Notes: a model not told the origin generated them from the letters alone. 64,000 nt of DNA from Streptomyces rimosus subsp. rimosus (GCF_000720725.1 NZ_JOCQ01000042.1:1-64000); one strand, 5' to 3'; positions 9,169-18,141 are shown, counted from the stretch's first letter. Made by a program: numbers and translations.

Positions 9169-10167
9169 TCACGCCGAGCGCATGCCGGTCAGCCGGTCCG
9201 AGGCGAGCGGGCCCTCGCCGTGCAGGTCGTCGCCGTAACAGTCCTGCAGCCAGGTGGGCCGGTAGACCGTGTCGAGATAGCGTTCGCCGAGGTCGGGGGC
9301 GATCGCGACGGCGGTGAGGCGGTGCGGGCGGTGGCGGGCGAGCCAGTCCGCGGCGCCGCTGACGACGGTGCCGGTGGAGCCGCCGAAGAGGAAGCCGCGG
9401 CCGGCCAGGCGGTGGCAGGCGCGGATGGTGTCCGTCTCCTCCACGCGGATCACCTCGTCCACGTACGACGCGTCGAGCAGCTGCGGCGGGACGCTGGTGC
9501 CCAGCCCCGGGATCATCCGGCGGCCCGGGGCGCCGCCGAAGGAGACCGAGCCTGCGCTGTCCACCGCGATGACCCGCACCGGCCGGTGCCACCTGCGGAA
9601 GTACCGGGCGCAGCCCATGAGGGTGCCGGTGGTGCCCGCGCCCACGAACAGCACGTCCAGCTGCGGGAACTGGCGGGCGATCGCGGGCGCCGTCCGGCGG
9701 TAGTGCGCCTTCCAGTTGTCCGGGTTGGCGAACTGGTTCAGCCAGACGTAGCGGTCGTCCGAGGCGGTCAGGTTGCGCACGTAGGCGATGCGCGCGCCGA
9801 GGAAGCCCGCTTGGGCGTCCGGCTCGGTGATCACGTGTACCCGGCTGCCCAGCGCCTCCATGGTCCGCCGGGCCGACAGATTGCAGCGGGCGTCGGTCAC
9901 GCACAGGAATCCGTAGCCCTTGCTGGCCGCGATGATGCTCAGCGCCACCCCCAGGTTTCCGGACGAGGATTCCACCAGGGTGGCTCCGGGCGTGAGCACC
10001 CCGTCGCGTTCGGCGGCCGCCACCATTTCCGTGGCGGCTTTCAGTTTGATCGAGCCCGCGAAATTGAAGCCCTCGCATTTCAGGAAGAGCGGATGCCCGA
10101 ACGTCGCCCGCAGGTCGACGTAGAGGTCCTCCTCGTTGAAGTCCAGCGGCATGGATATGACTGGCAC
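9169..10167 (-). CDS. sbnA: SbnA-like PLP enzyme, N-(2-amino-2-carboxyethyl)-L-glutamate synthase
   Basis: 332-aa fold-type II PLP enzyme of the cysteine-synthase superfamily. SbnA of staphyloferrin B biosynthesis condenses O-phospho-L-serine with L-glutamate to give ACEGA, the precursor of L-2,3-diaminopropionate. Here the PLP lysine is Lys41 in FAGSIKLKAA, the cofactor asparagine lies in SSSGNLG (about 67-73), and the phosphate loop is GAGTTGTLMG. The active-site segment departs from the NPxGSxKDR pattern of true cysteine synthases. The SbnB-like dehydrogenase immediately upstream makes the ACEGA-synthase reading much more likely than cysteine or cystathionine synthase. The GTG start at 10167 has GAGGGGGAC upstream; ATG 10152 is an alternative. 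Confidence 0.88.
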   Translation of the reverse strand: MPVISMPLDFNEEDLYVDLRATFGHPLFLKCEGFNFAGSIKLKAATEMVAAAERDGVLTPGATLVESSSGNLGVALSIIAASKGYGFLCVTDARCNLSARRTMEALGSRVHVITEPDAQAGFLGARIAYVRNLTASDDRYVWLNQFANPDNWKAHYRRTAPAIARQFPQLDVLFVGAGTTGTLMGCARYFRRWHRPVRVIAVDSAGSVSFGGAPGRRMIPGLGTSVPPQLLDASYVDEVIRVEETDTIRACHRLAGRGFLFGGSTGTVVSGAADWLARHRPHRLTAVAIAPDLGERYLDTVYRPTWLQDCYGDDLHGEGPLASDRLTGMRSA

Positions 10168-10245
10168 TAGGTCCCCCTCGTTCTGCCGTGCACGCAGTCG
10201 TTCATACGGGCCGAGGTGGTCGGCCCGTCCGCGCCGGCGGCGCGT

Positions 10246-11379
10246 TCATCCGTACCGGCGCAGGTCCCGGAAGAAGTCGTCGATGACGTTCAGTTCGCCG
10301 GAGCGGGCCACTTCGCCGTGGACGAAGCCGCCGACGGCGAGGTCGAGCACCCCGAGCCCGAAGGGCGAGAAGATAACGGTCCGGTCCTCCGGTACGCGCA
10401 CCCGCCCGGCCAGCACGTCGGCCAGCGTCCCGTCGATGAAGTCCCGGGTTCCGGTGCGCTGTTCGGCGAGGTGCGGTGAGGTGTCGGCCTTCAGGCAGTG
10501 CTCCACGTCGTCGACGAAGTTGGCCGAGTCGAGCACGATCTCGGGCGCCAGGTCGCGCAGCGAGATGTGCAGCACCAGCGGGTGGTGCGCGAACCAGGCC
10601 GGGTCGGTGATGTGCGGCCGGGCGGCGACGGTCGCGAAGACGACGAGATCGCTGGTGCGGATCAGCCGTTCGGGGTCGGTGTGGAGGGTGATGCGGCCGG
10701 AGGGCGGCGCCGGGTGTGCTTCCGCGTGCTGTTCGAGGTAGGTGCGGAAGCCGGCCGCGCTGTCGGCGGACACGTCGTAGATTCCGGTCGCCTCGAACCG
10801 CCGGCCGGTGGCGGCCAGGAAGGTGTGGATGTAGCGGGCGATCAGGCCGGTGCCGAAGAATCCGACGCGCAGCGGGCGCGGCCGGCCGCGGCTGAGCCGG
10901 TCGGCCGCCGCTGCCGCCGAGGCCGCCGTCCTGGTGGCGCTGATGATCGAACTCTCCAGGCAGGCGTACGGGTAGCCGGTGGCCGGATCGTTGAGGATCA
11001 GCACGGCCGAGGCGCGCGGGATGCCCGCCGCCACGTTCCGCGGGAAGCTGGAGATCCACTTCAGGCCGTCCACCGGGTGCGGTCCGCCGAGCGAGGCCGG
11101 CAGGGCGATGATCCGGGAGTCCGGGCGGTCGGGGAAGCGCAGGAAGTAGGACGGCGGGTTGAGCGTGCGGCCGTCGCCGTGCAGCCGGTAGGTGCCCTCG
11201 ACCAGGCGGACGAGCTGCCGCTCGCGGCCCTGCAGGACCTGCTGCACCTGCGCACCGGGGATCACCGCGAACGGCGGCACCGAGTGCGGCCCCTCCGGGG
11301 TGCCGGGCGCCTTCCGCGCCGCGGTGTCGGTCCCGGTGTCGGTCCCGGTGTCGGTCCCGGTGGAATGCGTGCTGGTCAT
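10246..11379 (-). CDS. sbnB: SbnB-like N-[(2S)-2-amino-2-carboxyethyl]-L-glutamate dehydrogenase
   Basis: 377-aa ornithine cyclodeaminase/mu-crystallin-family protein. SbnB oxidatively hydrolyses ACEGA to L-2,3-diaminopropionate plus 2-oxoglutarate using NAD. The Rossmann loop FFGTGLIARYIHTF and the family elements LKWISSFP and LNDPATGYPYACLE are present. The start ATG 11379 overlaps the TauD gene stop as ATGA, which implies translational coupling. Three 12-bp direct repeats at 11323-11358 encode a Gly-Thr-Asp-Thr repeat in the disordered N-terminus and are a likely slippage site. With the SbnA-like gene downstream this forms a complete two-step route to L-Dap. Confidence 0.88.
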   Translation of the reverse strand: MTSTHSTGTDTGTDTGTDTAARKAPGTPEGPHSVPPFAVIPGAQVQQVLQGRERQLVRLVEGTYRLHGDGRTLNPPSYFLRFPDRPDSRIIALPASLGGPHPVDGLKWISSFPRNVAAGIPRASAVLILNDPATGYPYACLESSIISATRTAASAAAAADRLSRGRPRPLRVGFFGTGLIARYIHTFLAATGRRFEATGIYDVSADSAAGFRTYLEQHAEAHPAPPSGRITLHTDPERLIRTSDLVVFATVAARPHITDPAWFAHHPLVLHISLRDLAPEIVLDSANFVDDVEHCLKADTSPHLAEQRTGTRDFIDGTLADVLAGRVRVPEDRTVIFSPFGLGVLDLAVGGFVHGEVARSGELNVIDDFFRDLRRYG

Positions 11380-12383
11380 GAGGCCATCGCCTCCCCCGTG
11401 GGCGCGCCGGCCGTGAGGTGCACCGCGTCGGTCATGCCGACGAGGACTTCGCGCGGGCCTTCGTACGGCTCCCTGCTGTGTGCCGTACGGACGTTGTCGA
11501 CGAGCATCAGGTCGCCCGCCTGCCACGGTTCGCGCGCGGTGTGGGCCTCGTAGACGGAGTTGAGCAGCCGTACGACGTCCTCGCCGATCGGGTCGCCGCC
11601 GCCGTAACGGGTGTTGAACGGGAGCGCGTCGGCGCCGTACACGTCCATCAGGTACTCGCGCACCTCAGGGTCCATCGTCCATTCGTTGAGGAAGGCGATC
11701 TGGTTGAACCAGCAGCGGCGGCCGGTGACCGGGTGGCACAGCACCGCGCCGCGCCGCTGCCGGGTGCGCAGGGAGCCGTCCGGCTGCCAGGCGTACTCGA
11801 TGGCGTGGCCGCGGCAGTAACGCTCGACGGCACGGCGGTCGTCGGTGCCGAACGCCTCGGTGAGGGTGGCCCCGATCTCGTCGTTGTAGGTCCGGGTGAG
11901 CAGCCAGCCCTCGGCCTCGAAGCGTGCGGTCAGCTCGGCGGGCAGCGCGTCGAGGACGGCCGACGCGTCGGCGACCGCGGTGGCGCCGCCGCTGTCCGGC
12001 GCGCCGAGGCACGCGAAGAGCAGCAGGCCGGGGGCCGCGAGGGTGTAGCTGAGCTCGTGGTGCATGCACATCGGCTGGTACGGCGGCCACTTGGCGGAGG
12101 AGTACACGCCGTCGGCGTACTCACTGCGCGGCGCGAAGGCTTCCCGCTCGGTCAGCAGTCCGGTGGCCAGGTGCCGGAAGACGGCGGTGGTCTGGTCGGC
12201 GTCCCGCAGTCCGAGGCCGCGGACCAGGACGCAGCCGTGCTCGACTGCGAGGGCCCGCAGGGTCTCCCGGTAGCCGGCGGCCCAGCTCGCCGCGTCGCCG
12301 GTGGGTTCGGCCAGGAGGACCGGGGGCGTGCCGGGGACGAGGCTGACGTCGACGGGTGGTGTGGTGGCGGGTGAGGGTGGCAT
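11376..12383 (-). CDS. TauD/TfdA-family Fe(II)/2-oxoglutarate-dependent oxygenase
   Basis: 335-aa non-haem iron oxygenase. The facial-triad start HxE is His108-His109-Glu110 in MHHE; the distal His is probably His302 in TAHSREPYEGPRE, and Arg311 would bind 2-oxoglutarate. In the NRPS world this family includes SyrP-type enzymes that beta-hydroxylate a carrier-bound amino acid, and clavaminate-synthase-like enzymes. It lies between the NRPS gene (57-base gap, AAAGGACG ribosome-binding site) and sbnB (ATGA overlap), so it is part of the Dap operon. The likely reaction is hydroxylation or desaturation of diaminopropionate or of the carrier-bound aminoacyl group. The exact position cannot be read from sequence. 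Confidence 0.87.
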   Translation of the reverse strand: MPPSPATTPPVDVSLVPGTPPVLLAEPTGDAASWAAGYRETLRALAVEHGCVLVRGLGLRDADQTTAVFRHLATGLLTEREAFAPRSEYADGVYSSAKWPPYQPMCMHHELSYTLAAPGLLLFACLGAPDSGGATAVADASAVLDALPAELTARFEAEGWLLTRTYNDEIGATLTEAFGTDDRRAVERYCRGHAIEYAWQPDGSLRTRQRRGAVLCHPVTGRRCWFNQIAFLNEWTMDPEVREYLMDVYGADALPFNTRYGGGDPIGEDVVRLLNSVYEAHTAREPWQAGDLMLVDNVRTAHSREPYEGPREVLVGMTDAVHLTAGAPTGEAMAS

Positions 12384-12440
12384 GGGTGGTCGTCCTTTCG
12401 GTCGTACAGGCGGTACTTACGGGTGGTCTGGTTGCGGTGG

Positions 12441-15400
12441 TTACGGGCGGCCCGGCTGCGAAGTCCGTGTACCGCCCAGGAGGGCGCCCGCGGTTCCGGC
12501 GGCGCTCAGCACCGCCCGTGCCGTGTCGTCCGGCCTGGTGAGCGGGAAGCCGGGGCCGCCCGCCGGCAGTGCGTACAGCTCGACGTGCTCGGCCAGCAGC
12601 TCCCAGGCGCGGTACCGGTGCCGGAACCGGGCCGTGCTCGGGTCGTCGGCCGCGACGACGACGGTGACCGGTGTGGTCAGCTTCGCCGCGGGCGGTACGG
12701 GCGGGGTGTGGACGTCATCGGGCAGGTGCGCGCCGATGAACAGCCGCCGGGCGTGTTTCCCGCGGTCCTCCAGTTGCCTGGCCGCCTCCACGGCGTACGC
12801 GGCCCCCGGGCCGTGCCCCCACAGCAGGAGCCCGGCCGGGGCCAGCCGGGTCAGCTCGGCGACGAGGTGACCGACGCGTTCCGTGGCGGCCGTCGGTCCG
12901 GCCCCGGGCGGCTCCCGCCCCGGCAGCTCGGCCCCGTGCACCTGCCACCCGCTCCCCCGCAGCGCCTCGGCCAGCGGCTGGAAAGCCGCCGTGTCGCCGC
13001 CCGCCCAGGGGAAGCACACCAGGGCGCCCGCGTGGGCGGCCTCCGGTGCGGACAGCGGGCGCAGCAGCTGCGTACCCGTCTCCGTAACCGCCCCTGACCT
13101 GCGGTCGAGCAAACCCGCCAGGTCGGTGAGGACCGGGTGCCGGGTGACGTCCTTGAGGGTGACCGCGCGGTCCAGGAGGATCGCCAGTTTCACCGCCGCG
13201 AGCGAGGTGCCGCCCCGGTCGAAGAAGTGGTCCCGGCGGTCGACGCGGTCCTGGGGGATGCCGAGGACCGCGGCCCACGCGGCGGCGAGCCGCCGTTCGG
13301 TCGGTGTGCGCAGCGTACGGCGGTGGTCGTCGGTGGCGTCCAGTTCGGCGGCGAGCGCGGTCAGGGCCTTGCGGTCGGTCTTGCTGTTGGCGGTCAGCGG
13401 CAGTCCGTCGCCGCGCCAGTGGAAGGCCGAAGGGACCATGTACGCGGGCAGCGACCGTGCCAGGCGGCCGCGCAGGGTGTCGGCGCCGAGGGACCTCGGA
13501 CCGCTGTAGAAGGCCACCAGGCGGGCGGCCTGTCCGGCCCGTTCGCTGACGACCACGGCGGCGTCGCGGACGCCGGGCGCCCGCAGCAGCGCGTTCTCGA
13601 CCTCGCCGGTCTCGACGCGGAAGCCGCGGACCTTGACCTGGGTGTCACGGCGGCCGAGGAACTCCAGCTTCCCGTCGGGCCGCCAGCGTCCGAAGTCGCC
13701 GCCCTGGTAGAGCCGCTGGCCCGGCCGGTGGGGGTCGGTGCCGAAGCAGGCGCGGGTGCGTTCGGGGTCGTTGACGTAGCCGCGGCCCACGCACACGCCG
13801 GAGAAGACGATCGCGCCGGGCGCGCCGAGCGGGACCGGCGCGAGGTGTTCGTCCACGACGTACTGGCGCACATTGCCGACCGGCGGGCCGAGCGGGACGC
13901 GGGGCCCGTCCGGTGCGCGGCGCATGACCTCGTGGTTGGTGTCGTCCGAGGTCTCCGTCAGCCCGTACGCGTTGACCAGGGCGACGCCGGGCCGGGCGGC
14001 GAACCAGCGCTGCGCCAGCTCGGGCTTGAGGGCCTCGCCGGTCGCGGACACGTACGCCAGGTCGGGCAGCTCGCGGGGGTGCTGTTCCAGGTAGGACAGG
14101 ACGGCTTCCAGGTACGACGGTACGACCTGGAGGACGCGGACCCGGCCGTCGGCGAGGCGGTCGACGAAGCGGGGGACGTCCAGGACGGCCTCCTGCTCGA
14201 TCAGGAGGGTGCGGCCGCCGACGAGGAGCGCGGCGACCAGCTGCCACAGCGAGATGTCGAAGCACTGGGGCGCGGTCTGGGCGACCACCTGGCCCGGGCC
14301 GATCTCCAGGTCGTCGATCTTGGCGTAGAGGTGGTTGACCAGGCCCGCGTGCTCGCACATCGCGCCCTTGGGCTCGCCGGTGGAGCCGGAGGTGAAGTAG
14401 ATGTAGGCGAGCTGTCCGGGCGTGACGCGGAGGCCGAGGTCGTGGCCGGGGTGGTCTTCCGTGTAGGCCGTGTCCACGGGCAGGCACCGGACCTCGGGCA
14501 AGGTCTTCAGGGCCGCGTCGAGGGTGGCCGTGCTGCCGCGTTCGGTGAGGACGAGGCCGCAGCCGGCCCGGGTGAGGGTGGTCGCGATGCGGTCGGCGGG
14601 GAAATGCGGCTCGATGGGCAGGTAGACGCCACCGGCCTTGAGGACGGCGAGGACGGCTGCCATCCAGTCCAGGGTGCGTTCGGTGACCACCGCGACGACT
14701 CCCTCGCGGCGCAGGCCCCGTGCCAGCAGGGCCCGGCCGATCCGGTTGGCGCGGGCGTTGAGTTCGCCGTACGTCCAGTGCTGATCGCCGTGGACGGCGG
14801 CGACGGCGTCGGGGTGCGCCGCCACCCGCTGTTCGAAGATCTCGTGCGCGCGGTGGTCCGGGAGTGCCCTGCGGGGTCCGGCGAGCTCTTCGAGCTGATG
14901 GTGGAGTTCACCGGCGGAGAGCAGGCTCTGCCGGTCGTGTTCGGCGTACGGATCGGCGGCGATCAGGGCGAGGGCGGTCAGGTGGTAGCCGGCGATGCGG
15001 GCGGCGCACTCCGCGTCGAGCGCGTCGGTGCGGTGGCGCAGCCGTAAGGTCAGGCGGTCCGGATGCGGGGCCGTGGTGATCGCGAGGACGGTGGTCGGGG
15101 CGAGGCCGTCGCCGGTGTCGTGCGGGTCGAAGACCGTCTCGTAGAGCGGTTCTGCCAGGCCCAGTTGACGTTCCAGGTCCTCGACGGGCGCGTCCTGGTG
15201 GGCCAGCAGCCGGGATTCGGCCCGGCGGGTGTGCAGCACCAGCGCCCGCCAGGTGCCGGGGGCGGCCGTCAGGCGGCACGGGAGCGGCCGGCCGCCCGCC
15301 GTCGCGGCATAGCCGATGGTGACCGCGCGTTCGCCGGTCAGCGCGGCGAGCACCTTGACGTGTGCGGCCAGCAGTACGGAGCGGAGCGGCACCGCCAGTT

Positions 15401-15569
15401 CGTCCGCGACGCGTCGCAGGGCCGCCAGGGTGTCGCCGGGGATCGTGGCCTCGTGCTCGGCCAGGCCCGGTACGGGGTCGCGGGTCCACCGCGGGATGGC
15501 GGTGAAGCCACCGCCGCCGAGCACGCCACGCCAGAACTCGCGGTCGGCTTCTGCTGCTGACCTGGCCAT
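12441..15569 (-). CDS. NRPS: partial condensation domain, adenylation domain, PCP and degenerate thioesterase
   Basis: 1042-aa NRPS. Residues 1-230 resemble only the C-terminal half of a condensation domain; the HHxxxDG catalytic motif is absent. The A domain spans about 245-770 with YFTSGSTGEPKG and QVKVRGFR. By aligning core motifs to GrsA I read the specificity pocket as D-I-W-Q-V-A-A-D-D; the two acidic residues at positions 330/331 would suit a basic side chain such as Dap. The PCP carries GGTSL near 820. The last 180 residues are a type II thioesterase-like fold (FPWAGGD, ELPGRE), but the nucleophile motif GHSxG reads GHGPG and the usual GGHFF histidine region reads GGPGF. The TE therefore looks catalytically dead and lacks part of the lid. 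It starts 10 bases after the carrier-Pls gene stop, in one operon. Confidence 0.9.
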   Translation of the reverse strand: MARSAAEADREFWRGVLGGGGFTAIPRWTRDPVPGLAEHEATIPGDTLAALRRVADELAVPLRSVLLAAHVKVLAALTGERAVTIGYAATAGGRPLPCRLTAAPGTWRALVLHTRRAESRLLAHQDAPVEDLERQLGLAEPLYETVFDPHDTGDGLAPTTVLAITTAPHPDRLTLRLRHRTDALDAECAARIAGYHLTALALIAADPYAEHDRQSLLSAGELHHQLEELAGPRRALPDHRAHEIFEQRVAAHPDAVAAVHGDQHWTYGELNARANRIGRALLARGLRREGVVAVVTERTLDWMAAVLAVLKAGGVYLPIEPHFPADRIATTLTRAGCGLVLTERGSTATLDAALKTLPEVRCLPVDTAYTEDHPGHDLGLRVTPGQLAYIYFTSGSTGEPKGAMCEHAGLVNHLYAKIDDLEIGPGQVVAQTAPQCFDISLWQLVAALLVGGRTLLIEQEAVLDVPRFVDRLADGRVRVLQVVPSYLEAVLSYLEQHPRELPDLAYVSATGEALKPELAQRWFAARPGVALVNAYGLTETSDDTNHEVMRRAPDGPRVPLGPPVGNVRQYVVDEHLAPVPLGAPGAIVFSGVCVGRGYVNDPERTRACFGTDPHRPGQRLYQGGDFGRWRPDGKLEFLGRRDTQVKVRGFRVETGEVENALLRAPGVRDAAVVVSERAGQAARLVAFYSGPRSLGADTLRGRLARSLPAYMVPSAFHWRGDGLPLTANSKTDRKALTALAAELDATDDHRRTLRTPTERRLAAAWAAVLGIPQDRVDRRDHFFDRGGTSLAAVKLAILLDRAVTLKDVTRHPVLTDLAGLLDRRSGAVTETGTQLLRPLSAPEAAHAGALVCFPWAGGDTAAFQPLAEALRGSGWQVHGAELPGREPPGAGPTAATERVGHLVAELTRLAPAGLLLWGHGPGAAYAVEAARQLEDRGKHARRLFIGAHLPDDVHTPPVPPAAKLTTPVTVVVAADDPSTARFRHRYRAWELLAEHVELYALPAGGPGFPLTRPDDTARAVLSAAGTAGALLGGTRTSQPGRP

Positions 15570-15579
15570 CGTGGGGTCC

Positions 15580-18141
15580 TCACTTCTCGGTCATGGTGTC
15601 GGGCACGGCGTCGGGCATCTCCCGGGCGGGGTTGCCGCCCCAGCGCGCGTGCCGGGGCACGTCCTCGCCCTTCATGAGGAAGGAGTCGGGCGCGAGCACC
15701 GCGCCGTCGCCCACGGTGGCGCCGTAGTGGACGAAGGCTCCGGTGCCGAGGGTGCAGCCGGCGCCGAGGGTGGTGCGGTCGGACTTGAACGTGCCGTCCT
15801 CCTGGGAGTGGCACTGGATGACGCTGCCCACGTTGAGCGTGGCGTGGTCGCCGATGGTGACGAGGGAGCGTTCGGGCAGGAAGCAGCCGTCGTCGTAGAC
15901 GCGCCGCCCGATCCGGGCGCCCAGCAGCCGCCAGAACAGGTTCTTGAACGGGGTGCCGTTCAGGAAGCGCAGGGGCATCGCGTGGAGCTTCCAGAACCGT
16001 TCGTGCCGCCAGAAGTACGGGGTGTAGATCGAGCAGTAGCGCGGGGCCTGGCGCCGGAAGCCGTTGACGGCGCGTTCGGCGCACACCGAGTAGCCCATGG
16101 AGAAGAGCAGCGCGAGGACGGAGCCCAGCGCGACCGCCGAGGCGCCGAGCACCGTGTAGAGGTCGGCGGCGGCCCAGGCGATCAGGGTGACCACGAACAC
16201 CTGCGACCACCGGACCAGCAGGAACAGGCCCATCGTGCGCAGGTTGTAGGCGTTCTTGGCGGCGAGGTGGCGGCGCAGTGCCGCACCGCTGCGCAGGTGG
16301 TCGAACGCGGCGTCGCGCTCGACGGACCGGGGGATCTCGAAGCAGGGCGAGCCCAGCAGGCCGACGCCTTCCCGGACGGGCCCGTCCAGGGGGACCGCGA
16401 CCTTCGTGGCGAGGAGGCAGTTGTCGCCCGTGCGGCCCCCGGGCGGGTAGTGGACGGCGTTGCCGAGGAAGTTGTGCGGTCCGATGGCGACGCGCGACAG
16501 GCGGAAGGAGGTCCGGGAGTAGTCCGCGTTCATGATCGACAGGCCGTCGGCGACCATCGTGCCGCTGCCGACCGTGCTCAGGTGCGGCGATTCGTGGCGC
16601 ACCTCCGTGCCGAAGTTCGACCCGGTCTGTTCGACGCGGGACAGGTCGTATCCGAGGCGGCCGAGGTAGGGGACGATGTAGGAGCTGTCGCCGAAGAGCC
16701 GTGTGAAGAACTTGAGGTTGGTCATCCGGGCGATGGTCCGGTGCAGCGAATAGTGCAGGCCGTAGAGCCGGTAGACCTTGCCGGGCACGATGAGGAGGTT
16801 GAGCAGCCGGGGCACGGTGGTCACCACGAGCAGGCCGGCGAGCAGGCCGCCGAAGAACAGCACGAGCGAGGTGACCAGCGCTTCGCCGTAGAACGACCAG
16901 GTCGTGAAGGCGAGCGGGCCCGCGTCCAGGAGCGCGGCGAGCCGCGGGACCTCGGCGAGCAGGATGCTCACCCCGCCGATGCTCAGCGGCAGGTACACGA
17001 GCAGCGCGCTCAGCAGTTGCAGCGCGCCGTAGGCGGCGCGCGGGCCGCCGCGGCCGGTCGCGTCGAGCGTCCGGTAGTCCACCTCCGTACGCTGCGCCGG
17101 AGAGCCGTGCCAGTGTTCGCCGGCGGGGACGGTCTGGCCGGGGTGGAGGGAGGAGGCGTGGCCCAGCTGGGCCCCGTCGCCGAGTGAGGTTCCGATGTCG
17201 AGCACCGTTGCCTCACTGATGAGCACATCCTGTCCGAGGGTGACCGTGCCCGTCCGGATCACTCCGGCGCGGGCCCGGTAGCAGGTGAGGTACGCGTCCT
17301 TGCGGATGACCGTGCCCGCCCCGACGGTCAGCAGGTCGGCGCAGACCGGCACGTGCTTGGAGAGGATCGTGACGTCCCGTCCGATCCTGGCGCCCAGCGC
17401 CCTGAGGTAGCCGACGTAGAGCGGTGAGCCCACGAAGAGCACCAGCGGGCTGACGTGCAGCAGGGTCCTGACGGCCCAGAAGCGGAAGTACGTCAGGCTC
17501 CAGATGCGTATCTCCCGCGGCTTCCACCGTCCGATGAGCACCCACTTGGCGAGCACCGGGAGGCCGCACAGGCCCAGGAAGACCGCGGCGCCGAAGAGGA
17601 CCGCCCGCAGGTAGACGCCGCCCGGTCCCGGTGCGGCGGACATCCAGTCGTAACCGGTGGCGGTGACGACCGCGGCGAGGTAGGAGCAGCCGAGGAGCGT
17701 CAGGAGCTGGAGCGTCGCGCACAGTGCGTACGCGGCGGTGCCGACGGGACGCGCCGCCTCGGGCGGCTCGGGGGCCGGCGCCTGGGCCGCCGGTTCTGCC
17801 GCGGACCCGGCGAGCGCCGTCGCCAGGTCGCCGATCGTCGGGTACCGGTAGATGTCCTTCATCGACACCGACGGGAGGTCGGCGCGCTTCCTGACGCGGG
17901 CGCAGAAGTGGGCCATGACCAGCGAGTCGGCGCCCAGGTCGGTGAAGAAGTGGGCGTCGGCCGGCACCCGCTCGACGCGCAGGAGGTCCGCCAGCGTCGC
18001 GGCGAGCACGGCCCCGGTATCGGCCGGGGCACCGGGTGGGCCGTGCGGGACGGGGGACGGACCGGCCGGCGGTGCGGCTGCCGGGCCGCTGGACGCGCCG
18101 GCCGGGCCGGCTGCTGGTACCTCGACGGATTTTCCCAGCAC
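15580..18141 (-). CDS. Membrane NRPS: PCP fused to Pls/PosA-type terminal domain (TM segments plus hexapeptide repeats), no A domain
   Basis: 853-aa membrane enzyme. After a Pro/Ala-rich leader it has one carrier domain (Ser in DLGADSLVM, about residue 75), a linker, and then the roughly 690-aa terminal region of poly-lysine-synthetase (Pls/PosA) NRPSs: about six hydrophobic membrane segments alternating with left-handed beta-helix-like hexapeptide stretches (LGARIGRDV, TLGQDVLISE, VAIGPHNFLGN, LGARIGRRV, TLGAGCTLGTG). In Pls this region condenses amino acids iteratively into isopeptide chains. Pls normally has its own A domain in front; here that is missing and a separate A domain is encoded next door. 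Start GTG 18141 has AAGGAG five bases upstream; the ATG at 18270 lacks such a site and adds an unrelated leader. First gene of the operon. Confidence 0.88.
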   Translation of the reverse strand: MLGKSVEVPAAGPAGASSGPAAAPPAGPSPVPHGPPGAPADTGAVLAATLADLLRVERVPADAHFFTDLGADSLVMAHFCARVRKRADLPSVSMKDIYRYPTIGDLATALAGSAAEPAAQAPAPEPPEAARPVGTAAYALCATLQLLTLLGCSYLAAVVTATGYDWMSAAPGPGGVYLRAVLFGAAVFLGLCGLPVLAKWVLIGRWKPREIRIWSLTYFRFWAVRTLLHVSPLVLFVGSPLYVGYLRALGARIGRDVTILSKHVPVCADLLTVGAGTVIRKDAYLTCYRARAGVIRTGTVTLGQDVLISEATVLDIGTSLGDGAQLGHASSLHPGQTVPAGEHWHGSPAQRTEVDYRTLDATGRGGPRAAYGALQLLSALLVYLPLSIGGVSILLAEVPRLAALLDAGPLAFTTWSFYGEALVTSLVLFFGGLLAGLLVVTTVPRLLNLLIVPGKVYRLYGLHYSLHRTIARMTNLKFFTRLFGDSSYIVPYLGRLGYDLSRVEQTGSNFGTEVRHESPHLSTVGSGTMVADGLSIMNADYSRTSFRLSRVAIGPHNFLGNAVHYPPGGRTGDNCLLATKVAVPLDGPVREGVGLLGSPCFEIPRSVERDAAFDHLRSGAALRRHLAAKNAYNLRTMGLFLLVRWSQVFVVTLIAWAAADLYTVLGASAVALGSVLALLFSMGYSVCAERAVNGFRRQAPRYCSIYTPYFWRHERFWKLHAMPLRFLNGTPFKNLFWRLLGARIGRRVYDDGCFLPERSLVTIGDHATLNVGSVIQCHSQEDGTFKSDRTTLGAGCTLGTGAFVHYGATVGDGAVLAPDSFLMKGEDVPRHARWGGNPAREMPDAVPDTMTEK

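Noticed and set aside
9169..10167. Cysteine synthase or cystathionine beta-synthase
   Set aside because: The active-site segment differs from the NPxGSxKDR consensus and the gene is paired with an SbnB-type dehydrogenase, so ACEGA synthase is preferred.
13137..15047. Plus-strand open frame across the Dap-operon NRPS
   Set aside because: Composition typical of an antisense shadow (Gly/Val/Glu/Ala-rich, no motif); the minus strand encodes A and PCP motifs.
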